A stretch of DNA of 64,000 bases from Tretioscincus oriximinensis (GCA_022410635.1 JAJVDF010000428.1:884380-948379), one strand, 5' to 3'; shown: positions 33,145 through 45,842, counted from the first letter of the stretch. Numbers and translations are program-made. The notes: generated by a model from the sequence alone, not told the origin.

Positions 33145-34641
33145 GGAAATTATGGACGCGTCCGTTTAATATCAGTTCCAGGTGAAGTGTTGGAAACCAT
33201 AATTAAGGACAAAATTACTGAACACATGGAGAAGCACACATTGTTGAATGAAACTTAGCATGGCTTCTGCAGAGGTAAATCATGCCTTACTAACTTGCTA
33301 GAATTCTTTGAGGGTGTTAACAAACATGTAGATAAAGGGGATCCAGTTGATATTGTCTATCTAGATTTTCAGAAGGTTTTNGATAAAGTCCCTCATCAAA
33401 GGCTTCTAAAAAAGCTTCATACTCATGGTATAAGAGGACAGACTTTGTCCTGGATTGGAAACTGGCTAAAAGACAGAAAAGAGAGGGTAGTAATAAATNG
33501 ACAATTCTCTGAGTGGAAAGAGGTAAGAAGTGGGGTGCCCCAGGGATCTGTACTGTGACCTTTGCTTTTCAATATATTTATAAATGATCTGGATGCCGAG
33601 GTGAAGTAGCCAAGTTTGCTGACGACACTAAACTGTTCAGAGTAGTGAAAACTGAAAATGATTGTAAGGCGCTCTAGAGTGATCTATTGAAATTGGGTGA
33701 GTGGGCTTCAAAGTGGCAAATGTACTTCAATTTAAGCAAGTGCAAGGTCATGCACATTGGGGCAAAGAACCAAAAATACTCCTACCACCTGATGGGAGTC
33801 AAGCTTTCTGTAGCCAAGCAAGAAAAGGATCTTAGCGTGTTGGTGGACAATTCAATGAAGATGTCAACCCAGTGTGCAGCAGCAGCAAAAAAAAGGCCAA
33901 TTCCATGTTGGGGATAATTAGGAAAGGAATCGAAAACAAGTCCGCAAATGTTGTTTTGCCTCTTTATAAATCTGTGGTGAGGCCAGATTTGGAATACTGT
34001 GTTCAATTCTGGTCACCACGTCTCAAGAGNGATATTGTGGAACTAGAGAAAGTGCAGAAAAGGGCAACAAGAATTATCAAGGTTCTGGAGCAACTGCCTT
34101 ATGAAGCCAGNCAGCAACGTCTGGGCCTCTTCAGCCTCGAAAGGGGACGTTTGAGAGGTGATCTGATTGGAGTATACAAAATCATGCATGGGATGGATAG
34201 GGTGAATAGAGAAAAAATGTGTTCTCTATCACACAACACTAGGACCAGAGGGCACTCCGTAAAACTGATGGGCAGAAAAGTGAGAACAGGCAAAGGAAAG
34301 TATTTTTTTCACCCAGAGGGTCGTCGGCCTGAGGAATTTACTTCCTAAAGAGGTAGTGATAGCTAACAGCTTGGATAGCTTCAAGAGTGGACTAAACAGA
34401 TTTATGGACACCAAGGGTGTAAATTGGTTCCAGGATGGATGTCTGGATGTTGCCTCTGGGATGGAGCAACAGGCAGTACTCCTGAAATACCATTTGCAGA
34501 GAGTCATGAACAGGTGCATATTTTGCTTTCCTNGGTTCAGACTGCCCAGGTACATCTTATGGGCCTCTGTGTGAGACAGAATGCTGGACTAGATGGGCTT
34601 TGGCCCGATCCAGTATGGGTCTTCTTATGTTCTTATGCTCT
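33145..34641 (+). mobile_element. CR1 LINE ORF2 and 3' end, decayed
   Basis: Encodes the reverse transcriptase from HGFCRGKSCLTNLLEFFEGV through VYLDFQKV, SGVPQGSVL and FADDTKL to the ORF2 C-terminus, then the 3' UTR and a terminal TTCTTATG repeat. Both catalytic motifs are still legible, but stop codons (after NET, after GSVL) and frameshifts disrupt the frame. It completes the composite element beginning at 31785. Confidence 0.9.
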
Positions 34642-34809
34642 TAAAAAGCTGAAAATAACTTAATTTATGTATCTTCTGTTTTAATCCTTTATTTATTTAT
34701 TTATTACTGCTTTTTCACTTTCTAAACTATCTTGAATACTGTAAAATAAAACANTGGGAAGATAGTCAGGATACCTAAAGATCAAGCTTAGCAGAAAGCC
34801 AAATGTTTT

Positions 34810-35275
34810 TAAATCATAAAATCACAGAGTTGGAAGGAACTTCCAAGGTCTTTGGGTTCAACCCCTTGCTCAGTGCAGGATTCACTAAACCATCCTAGAC
34901 AGATGGTTGTCCAGCCTCTGTTTGAAGACTTTCAGTGAAGAAAGTCTACCTCCTGTGGCAAAGTTATACCTATCTAAATTTACTTCCTTGCAGTTTCATC
35001 CCTTTGTTTCTGGTGCTTTCTAGTGATTTCTTTGTGGCAGCCTTCGTATACTGCTATCAGATCTCCTCTCAGTCTTCTTTTGTAGACTGAAATATTCCTA
35101 GATCCTTTAACATTCCTCATAGGACATGGTTTCCAGACCACTCACCATTCTTGAAATTCTCCTCTGAACCTGCTCCAGTTTATCAATGTCCCCTTTAAAT
35201 TGGGGGTCCCATAATTGATCATAGTATTCTAAGTGTGGTCTGACCAAAGTACTTAAATGCCTTGCTGCTTTGCCG
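34810..35275 (-). mobile_element. Older CR1 subfamily fragment
   Basis: The plus strand opens 'aaatcacagagttggaagga' and 'ccttgctcagtgcaggatt', the reverse complement of a CR1 3' end. It continues to 'cctgctccagtttatcaatg'. The minus-strand frame retains a piece of ORF2 (ARHLSTLVRPHLEY...QLWDPQFK). It is distinct from the younger copies in sequence and 3' end. Confidence 0.75.
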
Positions 35276-36367
35276 TCTGGCCTATGCCAAAAAACATGCA
35301 TGCCGCTTACATGAACAGAACCAAGAAAATAAAACCTTGCAATTTGACAAAAGACAAAGATATGTGGATATACCATATACTGTATTGCCACAATGAAGTG
35401 AGTACTTATTTCTCAGCAAAAGACATTTGTCACTGAACTGAAAGCTGAGCCTGGGTTGCTTTACAGGAACAGGCAATGAGAGCAAAGAAAGGCTGTTTAC
35501 AAGAAGCATTCTTTCACTGTTTGCTTTAAGTATTTGCTTTTCTGGTTTCATTTTTTTAGATTAGTCCGTTATCTCTTCTGAAGAGCTTAGAAGTGATTTA
35601 CTGAAAGTTGTTAAAAAAACCCTGATATAAATAGCGTATTGTCAATTACTTTGGATCATCTGATTTTACTGAATTGGAGCAATCAATAGTATGTTTACAT
35701 AAATCACCTTCAAATGAGCCCAACATTCCAATTCTTTGATTAGTACATTTTAATTAGTGAATGAGTCAAGAGGATAAAGAAAGCGAATGTCTTTCATGGT
35801 AGTGGGGAAGTAAGCAATCAAAAAGGAACCCAGTTCTTATGACTTCTCTCGTTTTTAATCAATTGCTGAAAAAAAAACAACCAAAAGGGTCATTTATATA
35901 TTTGGATTCTGATCCTCCCTGAAGGTCTCAGGGGAGCGGGTCACTATCATAAAAACAAAGTACAACAATAAAACAAAGCACTATCGGTAAAGACAACTGC
36001 AGGGATCATTAACCTTTGGCAGGCCAAGGCCACATATACCCTCCCCCTCCCCCAGCTTCCTGTTTATCTAACATGTAACACAGAAGAGGAATGTTTCCTA
36101 GAAATGTCCTTTTTGCTAGTTTCAGCCAGACCCCATCCCCCAGCAGCCTGCCTCCCTCCCCCTGGTAAACTGAGCAGGAGGTGGGGAACCTGGCAGAAGA
36201 ACATAACCCTGCTGTTACTGCCGCCTCCCTTCCAAGCACACCGGATAAACAGTGAAGCTGCTAGGGAACACACAGATGCTCNCATCTCCTCCCCTTCCTG
36301 ACCCCAAAAGATACACCCACCCCGGGTAATCCAGCGCAGGGCAGGCAGGCAGCAACTCCCTCAAAGG
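35276..36367. promoter_or_regulatory. PROS1: PROS1 upstream region
   Basis: About 1.1 kb between the last repeat and the PROS1 start codon. The last 350 bases are richer in GC (CCACCCCGGG near 36318) without an obvious TATA box. The transcription start cannot be placed from the sequence. Confidence 0.4.
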
Positions 36368-36446
36368 ATGAGGCTTCACTGGGTCGCCTGTGCTTTTATT
36401 GCCTGCATGTTTGTTACAGCAGTGGTTCTTTCTGAGACTCGAACGT
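36368..36446 (+). CDS. PROS1: Protein S exon 1 (signal peptide)
   Basis: 79 bases encoding MRLHWVACAFIACMFVTAVV and the residues leading to the split codon, a typical secretory signal with a hydrophobic core (about residues 5-21). The start was chosen because it matches the human start context (MR...) and the exon ends in a strong GTAAGT donor at 36447 in phase 1, the same phase as the human exon. It is one codon longer than the human exon. Protein S is a liver- and endothelium-made plasma cofactor of activated protein C and of TFPI. Confidence 0.9.
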
Positions 36447-37324
36447 GTAAGTAGATCTCGTGATTTACAACTTTAGGTAAAGTTTGTTCCCTGCCTGTTT
36501 GGGGCTGGCTTTATGCCCTCTTGTTCTTTCTTCCTGGATCCTTGAGAGTCATGTGCAAAACCNGTTATTTTTTTACGGTTGCAGACGTTTCCTAGGGGCA
36601 AAAAGGCATGGATTACTGCAGTGAATTTTTTTCTTTTGCAATGCCATTTAGTTGGTGGAGGGCTGAGTCGCGTTTCTGTTCATGTGCACAGCACTGCACT
36701 GGATTGTATCCCAAGTAATGCGAAATAAACTAGGAGTGCAGATTGATTTTGCTTGCCCATTTCTTGTATGAATGCTGATTTTACCCTGACAGGGCGCTTT
36801 GCAGTTGCTAGAAACACGAACCAACTAAGCTTTGCTTCAGCATTTATTCCCATTTTAGCTTTACTTTGTGGGGGAAGACCTGTACTAGTATAAATAAATG
36901 GGGTATAGGCTATACTGACTTAGTATAATCCTAGTGAGAGACTTATGCTGGAAACTGGCTATGCAAAATTGATATGGAAGAAAATTCATGTTTTGTTTTT
37001 CTGATGAAGAGTNAATTTACGCCTTTCTTTTAAAAAAAAATAATAATCATGTGTACTCTTACTACTACAAATAGCTATCTACAATATGGCATTATAATAT
37101 CCTTTGCAGTCCATTATTTCCTTACCTTTTANCTTAGCCTTCAGGAATTACTATTTTTGATTGACAGTTAAGAGAATAGAAAGGCAATTTTCACCTTTTA
37201 TATGACGTGCCCTGAGACCTTCAGGAGAGTAGAGCAAGATGTAAATCTTTAAAATAATTGAATCTACTGCAGAAGAAGATTAGTGTTTATCATCCACATG
37301 GAAGCTTAGTCATGCTGTTCCTTC

Positions 37325-37605
37325 TTATCACTTCTTTATTTACACTTTTGCCCTGCCCTATATCCAAAGGTCTCAGGGCAGCCAACAATAAAAATAGTAC
37401 ATAATTGATATATTAAAAACAGTATCAAACAGTATCTGAAGGTGGGAAGGAAAATGGCATTTCTTCAACCACAGGCCAGGTTAAAGGGGTGTGTCTTCAA
37501 AGATGTTCTAAAAGAATAAAATGATGGTGACTGATGCACCTTGAGGGGAAGACTACTCTATAGACTGGGGGCAACCACCAGTAATTCACCATACGTGTAA
37601 ACAGT
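37325..37605 (+). repeat. Interspersed repeat family A
   Basis: Opens with TTTA-rich sequence then 'tgccctatatccaaaggtct' and 'cagggcagccaacaataaaa'. It continues through 'caggttaaaggggtgtgtct' to 'gggggcaaccaccagtaatt'. The same block order is found at 39082 and 53305. The class is unknown to me. Confidence 0.65.
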
Positions 37606-39081
37606 TACATATTAGGTTAAAACTAGTATTCTGATAATACTGATCAAGCAGAAACATTCTGTCAAACTTCAAACTAGATTGCATACAGTTCATGTTATGT
37701 AATTGCGAGTGAGAAAAAACTCATAGGCCGGAACCCAGAGATGCATTGCTTTTAGTGTTCAGTTGACTGTGAAAGTTTATTATGGCCCTTTCTGCACTGA
37801 GTCTTACTCTGGATTATATTCTGGAATAGGTTGTGCAGACTATGCTAGGCCCTGCCTACAAGTCACTGTAGGTGACACTACCATGCAATTAGTGGGTTCC
37901 TGTTCTGGGATATAATCCGGAATAAGATCCGGTGCAGTAAGTAACCTTGGCCAATTTGCTGCCTCTCAGCATAACCTACTTTGCNGAGCTGATATTAAAA
38001 TAAAGTAGAGGGAGAATGTTTGCTGCCTCAAGTCCGTTAGAAGAAAGAAAATGTGTTGACAGCTGACAGTGTAAAACCGCAGCAGGCGCACAGCAGTACA
38101 AAAAGGAAACATTGAAATGCCTATTCATCTCTTACTTCCTTGCTTCAACAACCTTTCATCCAGGAAAGAGCTATATTAAAAGGAAGAATGTAGCCTGTGT
38201 AAGGTTTAAGGCTCTGGTATCCAACTCAGGCTGGGAAAATTCCAGATACTGAAATGCTTTTCTGTAGTGGTAAAAGTAAGAAAGTATTTTCAGACTTGGA
38301 TTTGGCAATCTTGGGCCTCCTAATGGGATTACCTATTCAACTGAATTTAGTTTCTTTAGTTTGAACTTTTGAATTAAAAGGATTAGTTGTTCTATTCTGT
38401 CCACAAGACAACCTCAACTGCATTTAGAGTTTTGAAATCAGTGCCTTCGGTGGAAGTTTATTTGCAAAGCAAAAAATGTTTGCTACTAATCCAAATAATT
38501 TATGATAACATATTTGCTTTATATAATGCAACATAATGCTGCATTATACACAATGAACTGAATATATTGTTTTTCTTTTAAACCTAGGAATGCTTCTAGG
38601 TAACGCAGTTCAATAATTTTTTGAATCTTACTTCCCTGAAATATTTTAAATTCTTATAACTGCCTTGATCTTAAAATTAGGCTGGTACTTGCTCTGCTTG
38701 AACCAACCCCCAGCCAACCTTTCTTCTCATAAGTCTAGGGTACACAGAGCTGGGAGGGACCTCAAATTACATTTTGGAACCAGGATACCAACCTCTTTTT
38801 TGGAACCAATCTGCCTCTATGAATACTGCAAACAGAAGTTCTTTCCTATGTAAGGAGCTTTCTGCATTNAGCTAGTACAACAACCCATCAGAACCTCTGG
38901 AACAACCCATCTACACTATGGACCAGCCCAATGTTGGGTCNACCTTAAGACAATGTGGTGCAGTGGGCCACAGCACGAAAACGGCACTATAGACCTCTCC
39001 ACCCATGTATCATTTGCAAATGGAATACACAGTATTCCAGGTGGTGTAATGGACAAGCCATTTGTGTTAGGGTAGTGATGC

Positions 39082-39420
39082 ANTATTTATTTATTTTTGT
39101 TTGTTTTTACTTATATTCTGCTCTATACCCGAAAGGCTCAGGATGGCCAACAATAAAAGCAGAAATACAAAGCTGACACTTTAAAACACTACCTGAAGTT
39201 GGGGAAGAAAAGCCATTTTTTCAATCAAAGACCAGGTTAAAGTGATATGTCTTCAAAGATTTTCTGAAAGAATACAGCCATGATGATTTACAGATCTCAA
39301 TGGGAAGACTATTCCATGGTCTGGGGGCAACCTCCATGAAGTCTGTCCAGGGTTCCCTCTCCCTTTGCTGTTGAGAGGAGCGGCACAACCAGGAGCATCA
39401 TTGGATTCTGAAACAACAAG
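39082..39420 (+). repeat. Interspersed repeat family A
   Basis: Block order is identical to 37325: 'tctatacccgaaaggctcag', 'gaccaggttaaagtgatatg', 'agactattccatggtctggg'. It extends slightly further 3' into 'gtccagggttccctctccct'. Confidence 0.65.
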
Positions 39421-39968
39421 CACAGACATCGATTTCGATAACAGATTTTGTTCTGTAACAATATAAAATGGAAGCTTAAATCAAAAATGTAACAAGTTTA
39501 ATAAAGGATCTGAAAAGCATACAACCTGGTTCACTTCTGCCTTCAGGAAGTTCCTTAGGATTACATCGGATTCAGTTCTTCTATCCACCATACAAAGCAT
39601 CTCTCGGGCAGGATAAGGAGTCGCTCTTCCAAAGAAAAAGGGAATAGATTGAGAAATGATTAATAAGATAGCATTTTATCCATCTCAGGTGCTTGAGTTA
39701 GGTACAGTGAAGAAATGTAGCATCTTGAACAAGAGCTCCACAGACAGGATGCCAAGGACATAGGGTGAGGCAAACATTCTAAGGATAACTCTGAAAAATC
39801 TAGTAAAAATACACAGAAGTTAGATTCAAGCATAAAAGTTCAGAAGGTTATTTTCTGCATTTAGAAGAAGGAAACACATTGATAATCAATCCTCCTTGTC
39901 AATCATTTAGTGAGTCATTGTCTTGATGTTGCTACTTTTTCCTTGTCCTTTAANTATGTGTATTGGAT

Positions 39969-40175
39969 ATACACTGCTCAAAAAATTTAAGAGAACACTT
40001 TGGGTTACGTTGTGATGTTTCCTAATCAGTAGAAATACTTCCATATTGAAAATACAACTTCTGCTACCATAAGACTGAAAGCATTTGATCTTGAGGACTT
40101 TTTTGCACTTACTTTTGGCGAATGAGCAATGCGGCCTGAATTTCCTCTGCTGGAGGGGAGTGTTTCCTGTCTTTC
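39969..40175. mobile_element. Tc1/mariner-like element end
   Basis: Begins 'acactgctcaaaaaatttaa' followed by 'agaacactt', which I recognise as the terminal sequence of a Tc1-type element common in reptiles. I see no matching inverted end, so it is truncated. No transposase frame is present. Confidence 0.55.
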
Positions 40176-40831
40176 GCATTTGTCCAGGCAGAAGTATTTA
40201 CGCCCCTAGCCTAGAGACAGGAAATGCTGTATCCTAGANTAGGAAGGCTGTATTCCAGACTTTGTATCTTCTACATACCTGACTTTCACCTTTTCACCAC
40301 AATTGGATGAAAACATGTCACATAATGTTTCTTGCCCAGTTGCAGTAAAGACTACTGTATGCAGAAGAAGTGCTAGAATGCAGCCTTCGTGTCTCTTGCA
40401 GAAATGTTTGCAAGACACAAGAATCATTGTGAAATACTTAAACACCACCCATTCAAGGTAAAATTATATGCTCAAGTATGATTTTGGGATAATTGGGGAA
40501 TAGTGAAGTCATTAGCTTGCTTTGTTCCTAATAATTGCTTAGACTACTCCCTAATCAAACTGAAAATCTAGGCATCCCCTACCCAGCCCTTGAAAATTCC
40601 TAGCTAAGTAGTTTTACTTTGCATTTGACACTTTCTTTTATTTTTAAGTAGAAGATAGGTAGATTCTTTATTTGGTATAATTATTGATTAAAAGGATTCC
40701 TGGGTTAACTTGTGCTACTTAGAGATTTCAGTTGTCTAATAGTCATCTGCATTTTGATTTTTAACCTTTGTTCTATACCTTCACTTGGTTACCAAAAGAT
40801 TATCATTAAGAAAAAAAATGTTTTTTTTAAG

Positions 40832-40989
40832 TTTTATCTCAGCATCATGCCTCAGAGTTTCTTGTCAGAAAACGACGAGCAAATTCCTTTATGGAAGAAA
40901 GTAAGAAGGGCAATTTGGAACGGGAATGTATTGAAGAATATTGCAATAAAGAAGAAGCCAGAGAGATATTTGAAAACAATCCTGAAACG
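40832..40989 (+). CDS. PROS1: Protein S exon 2 (propeptide and Gla domain)
   Basis: A 158-bp exon, the same length as in human. It encodes [16 protein letters not shown] (propeptide ending in the basic cleavage site) and the mature start [20 protein letters not shown]. All eleven glutamates that become gamma-carboxyglutamate in human protein S (mature 6, 7, 14, 16, 19, 20, 25, 26, 29, 32, 36) are present, so calcium-dependent membrane binding should be intact. Human Asp34 is Asn here. The acceptor is 'ttttttttaag', preferred over the nearer CAG because it preserves phase and aligns FLS with human. Confidence 0.96.
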
Positions 40990-42095
40990 GTAAGCGTTTT
41001 TATACCAATTTGTAGTATTTGCTTACNATGAATGGGTACGAAAGAATTTGATACCTTGTATATTTGAATATATATTTTCTTCCATTATTCAAGAGAGTGT
41101 TATAAAAGAAACTGAACTTTGTGATGTTGTTTAAAATTAAAGTTACATTAGGACTGCCATAAAATGACAGCACAGGAGATCTGCAGCTTTAATGCATGTG
41201 ATAAAGAGGAAGTTTCAGCAGACAGGGATTATCAATTGTATCTGCTAAAATTTCCTCTTTTACACACCCATCAAAGCTGCAGCATTCCTGTGGNTTTTTT
41301 TATGGCAACCTTATGTACTACTACTAACATATTTTTGGCAACTGCCATCCAGGTTGTAGAGAGCCATTGAGCAACACAAGAAATGAAACATTGGTAATGA
41401 GGTGTTTCTGTCTCTCATCTTCTTGATCAGACCTCTCAGTATCTGTGTAACTGCTCTATCTGAATTGAGACAAGACCTTGGGGATAATATTCTTTGTGCT
41501 AGTGTTGCCAAGTATTGCTTTAAAGAGGTGTCCATGTTAAAAATTTGCTGATAAAACTGGTGATATTGATTATTGATTTGCTTATGGAAACTTGCTATAT
41601 AATAGAGGTTCTGCTTGTACTTAACCTCCAAAATGAGGGGAGATTGTCTGTTATATTGAAACTGTAGATAAATCTAAAATGAACATTACTACCTTTAAAA
41701 GATGAAACTATAGAAAAGACATACAGACAGNCAAAGATGCTAGTCTCTCTGAAATAAAGGATTCTTCCATTTATAAACGTTGACAACATAACTTAAAAAT
41801 ACAATTTATTGTGAGCTTTATGATTCGCAGAAGAATCTTTTTAAAAAAGATTGCTTGCCTTTCGTTCTGTACAAAATCTATGGCCTCTGACTTTAAAGTT
41901 TAATTGAATTTCTAAACAGTCTCAAGTAAGTAGAAAATGCTAACTGCAAATAACATTGTTTTTTATAACCTTTTACAGTACACTGAAAGCAAAAGTACTT
42001 TCTAATTGTCTAGCTAAGTGGTAAATATATTTAAGCTGTATAGCTTTTGATTACCATTCTAATTAGGTTTTGCTGTTTTTCTTTTTAAAACACAG
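40990..42095. other. PROS1: PROS1 intron 2
   Basis: A 1.1-kb AT-rich intron with no repeat or gene recognised. Confidence 0.85.
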
Positions 42096-42120
42096 GATTA
42101 TTTCTATCCCATATATTTAG
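42096..42120 (+). CDS. PROS1: Protein S exon 3 (25-bp micro-exon)
   Basis: A micro-exon encoding DYFYPIYL plus one base, against DYFYPKYL in human, with the same 25-bp length. It is bounded by 'aaaacacag' and GTAAGT. It forms the aromatic stack between the Gla domain and the thrombin-sensitive loop. Confidence 0.95.
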
Positions 42121-43908
42121 GTAAGTTCTGTTTTTTTTTAATAAAACTAAGGTGAATTTTTGGTTTACCCTTTAAACAGCATTTGCTTTAATTGCTGAAA
42201 TGGACTGAAATTTGGTAGGTTTCAAATACAGGAGATTTTTCAGAATTTTATTTAAAATGTATGGAAACCTACACCATTTGTTATAAGTGCCTCGCCATCA
42301 TAAAATTTGTTAATATGTTTTTGTTTTTCTAAGTAGAGTACTTAGTAATGTTTTTTGATTACATAACATAATTTTCAGCAGCAATTTCCATTGGCTTTTT
42401 CAGCTGTTGCAATTCTATAAACAAACACCATCTGAAAATATTCCTGGAAATAATTCTACCCATCAAAAGTAGTTGCAAAGATGCATGTTAAATGTCTTTC
42501 CCTATTGTCTTGTTCACATGGCAGAAGTATAAGTGTGATAACAACTGCAAGTTTGATTCGGCCAGATTGTTGCCTAATGTCAGAACGGACAGCCAAAATA
42601 AGAGATACTTCCTTCATATAACTATATTTTATTTAAACTTGGCCTTCATCTATTCTTCACTATATCATACCTGGACCCTGCTCTGTGTCTTTATAACCCT
42701 AAAATGCAAAATTGGCCCTCAAGTACCCAAATTCTATATTGTTTTCAAAAAATCATTTTTTTACTTCTTTATTTAGATTCTGCCACAGCAGCAACTGAAT
42801 TTCCATATAATTTGCATTGGGAAGGTCCATTTAGGCCATTATAATGATTACGTTTATTATTACATTTATTTGTGAAGTGTACTAACTATGTACTTAGCTC
42901 TGTAGAAAGCATGTAAAATGCAAGANAAAAACATAATATTCTATTAAGTTCAGTTCTTCACTTTTAAGAAGTCTGAATAAGAACAAATTCTTATGACAGA
43001 GACCGTCAGTCATCTCTTTTGCCAATTGGTTCTGCCATTGAACTCTCCATAATAAAGTTTTTTAGCTGGAATCTGTCTTACTGTATTTCACATTTATGAC
43101 TTTTATAATAATCTATTATCAGTTTGCTGTGACTGTTAGAGTGTTCATTTCTGAAACAGGAAGACAAAACACAACCTTTTATATTACTTTGTGCCACATT
43201 TATCAGAGTCCAATATAAAAAAATTGAGCTGCATATCCATATGGTAGACATGCTTTCAATTATTTCATTTTTCCTAATATCAGTAGAACTAGTGGGTTGC
43301 TTTCTTTTTTGAGGTGGGTGGGTTGGTTGATACATTTATCAATAAATATATTTATAAACCAATACATTTATCTATAATTTATACTTATACTCCACCCTAT
43401 AGCCGAAGGTCTCAGGGTGGCCAACAGTAAAACATCATTGCAAAATCAAAAATAGTATAAAACAATATTTAAAAGTGGAGACAAAAATGACATTTCTTCA
43501 GCCAAAAGAAATTGTCAAATGCAAAGTAAAACAACTTAGCTAGGCATTTCCAGCTTAAACTGAACATCTTTCATGTTGTCCAATTTTAGGATTTGTATTA
43601 ATAGTTTAAAAAGCCATTTCAATGTCCGATGGATTTGGTTGTGAAAATGCATGGCATACCCTTTTCTGACTCCATCTTGTACTCTAAAAATCACATTTTG
43701 CATTGTTCTTTGTTGCATAGAGATAGCTGACATGTTTTTGATAATGTCAAGTTAGTGGGAAACATTTTACGAAAGCACAATTCTCTTTGGCAACTAGATT
43801 ATGAATCCGCAAATGAATTCAAGATGAATTTGTTGCTCAGTTTTAATTTGTTATAATAGAGTAATATGTGAGCTTCACTTACACACTTACACTTTCATCC
43901 TTTTGCAG
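42121..43908. other. PROS1: PROS1 intron 3
   Basis: A 1.8-kb intron holding a family A repeat at about 43370-43500 and otherwise AT-rich sequence. Confidence 0.85.
43370..43500 (+). repeat. Interspersed repeat family A fragment
   Basis: Reads 'tccaccctatagccgaaggt' and 'ctcagggtggccaacagtaa', the family A opening block, ending in 'gacatttcttcagccaaaag'. Confidence 0.6.
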
Positions 43909-43989
43909 ACTGCCTAGCTACTTTTCGAACAGGACCTGTTAGGGTGCAGACTTCAGAGTTTCCGACAGATCTGCGATCCTGTGTAAAAG
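43909..43989 (+). CDS. PROS1: Protein S exon 4 (thrombin-sensitive region)
   Basis: An 81-bp exon, six bases shorter than human. It encodes the disulfide loop CLATFRTGPVRVQTSEFPTD then LRSC, ending in VK. In human this loop is cut by thrombin after arginines 49, 60 and 70. Here the position of Arg49 is Ala, while Arg residues occur at loop positions corresponding to mature 52, 57 and 68 of this protein, and only the last (LRSC) aligns with human Arg70. Splice sites (TTTTGCAG, GTAAGA) and phases fit exons 3 and 5. Confidence 0.93.
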
Positions 43990-44146
43990 GTAAGAAGCAT
44001 TGTGTCTGAAATAAGACAACACTGATAAACTAATAACAGTGGCTGCAGATAATGTTTACCATGTTTGTATGAGGTAGTTTTTTATTTTGAACCATAACAT
44101 AGTACTTTTCACATTTTTGTGATTGAATTATTTGCATCTCAAGAAG

Positions 44147-44425
44147 TAGTAGAAGAAGAATCTGGTTTTTATACCCCATCATTCTCGCCCAAAGGGACTC
44201 AGATGTAAGCCTGAAAGCTTACATCTATTTTATTTTCCCCACCACGTTGTGGTGGTACCCCTTAATCTACTCATAAATGTCTTTGCTTTTGAACAGCTGA
44301 GGTGCCTGAAATTTAGGCCAGTAGAGGACACTCACCCCTCTCTACATCCGATGCATGTGCTTCTAACTCAATATCTCTGTGGAAACACCAAGTTTTTAAC
44401 CTCTTGCACCACTATGCCTCTCAAA
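44147..44425 (-). mobile_element. tRNA-headed SINE, copy 4
   Basis: Starts on the plus strand with 'ctggtttttataccccatca' and 'gcttacatctattttatttt', the reversed tail and body of the family. The tRNA-like head is poorly preserved. It lies in PROS1 intron 4. Confidence 0.6.
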
Positions 44426-45760
44426 ACTATTATGTAGTGAAATAAGTAATTGTGTCTATTTGTGATCCAAATTTATCTCCGCTAGTATGCAAGTAGATTT
44501 TGATGTCCTGGTTACAACAATCCAGATTAAAAGCTTTATAATCTAGACCATGCTGTGAAGATGAAACATATTCCTCACTAATGTGCAGAGAAACCATGAA
44601 TAGATTTCCCATATAGAGTCTGGGAAAGAACGTTGGATGAAAAAGCGGGGAGAAAATCCAGATGAAGCAACCATCAAAAGCTGCACCTGGAGAAAAAGAC
44701 TCTCTTCTATAGCCATTAAAGGTCCAAAACTCTATTCAAGATTTTTTTGTGGCAACTTTACCATGTGGCAACATCAGTAAGTTCAATTTATGCAGCCATN
44801 CATGTCACATTAAACAAGATGTTACAGAACTTTTATCCAGCGCTTGCTATAGCAGAATAATACCATTTTCCATCTGAAAAATAGAGAGAGGATGGAGAAA
44901 GAGCAGAAGGGAAGGGGAAATACAAAAATTATCATAATCAAATTAAAAATGAAAACAGCCAGTGTTGTAGTGTGAAGTTGAAAATCATTACTAATTGTAA
45001 ATTTGATTTTTCTATTTTTTGATTTATCCTTACATTCTCTTACTGCAGAATTTCTAATGAATTAAAATCTCAGTGACTTTTAATGCACACACATGCATTT
45101 TTTCTTAATTTAACCAGTCTTTTCATTATTGCAAGAAGTAAAAACATTTTTTTTCTTATCTAGAGTGGTTGTGCACTTTGCCTTTATCTGGATATGCCCT
45201 CAGATCAAATAAAGAATAATTTCATAAATCTTTGTGAAAGTTGAACAGTATTCAGACAATGCAAGTAAATAACTGCACCAAAGTATCAGTGATTAAAAAT
45301 TAGTAAGAAATACACTCTGTGGAAAATATTATTTCTCTGGACCTTTCCCCCATTATTGTCATAATGTCATCCTATAGGTGTTTGGAAAAGGATCCCAGGT
45401 GACACATACTTTCTAATGCCTAATTTTTTTTTAATCTTGAAAACAACCGAGGGTAAAAAAAATTCTTGAAAATAATCCTGCACGCAAAGATGCAACACAG
45501 TTCTCAGGCTGCTGTGTTAGCATGCATGCTGATACAAATTAAAGTATATTTTTATTCATCCTTTCTTTTCCTTACAGTCATTAGAGGCTCTTGGGGTGAA
45601 GCAGGAAATGGGAGCTTTTTATCTTGCTGAGTAGTCTCTGGTGAGGAATGTTGCTCTATTTCATGATAATTTTATTCCTCTTGTGAACTTGTGCCATAAA
45701 GTAATCATCATAGATTACCCACTAGAGGAGTATTTATAATATTACAAGAAATAAAAAAGG
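44426..45760. other. PROS1: PROS1 intron 4, nothing recognised
   Basis: Intronic, AT-rich. No clear element, RNA gene or exon was found. Confidence 0.5.
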
Positions 45761-45761
45761 C

Positions 45762-45842
45762 AGGTAGTCTGGTCTTGGGGTTAAAATGTCAGACTCTTAT
45801 TTGGTAGTCTCCTGGTTCTATTCTATACTCTCCATGAAGACA
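45762..45842 (+). mobile_element. tRNA-derived squamate-type SINE, head fragment
   Basis: Reads 'gtctggtcttggggtt' and 'gtcagactcttatttggtag', related to the SINE at 3931. It is truncated at its 3' side. Confidence 0.5.

Larger units (their letters stand above)
36447..40831. other. PROS1: PROS1 intron 1
   Basis: A 4.4-kb intron. It contains family A repeats (37325-37605, 39082-39420) and a Tc1-like end (39969 onward), and otherwise shows no gene. An element-like segment with 'tataatccggaataag' lies at about 37790-37940. Confidence 0.85.

Noticed and set aside
32887..33258. Pro/Ser/Leu-rich frames
   Set aside because: They are the translation of a C/T minisatellite.
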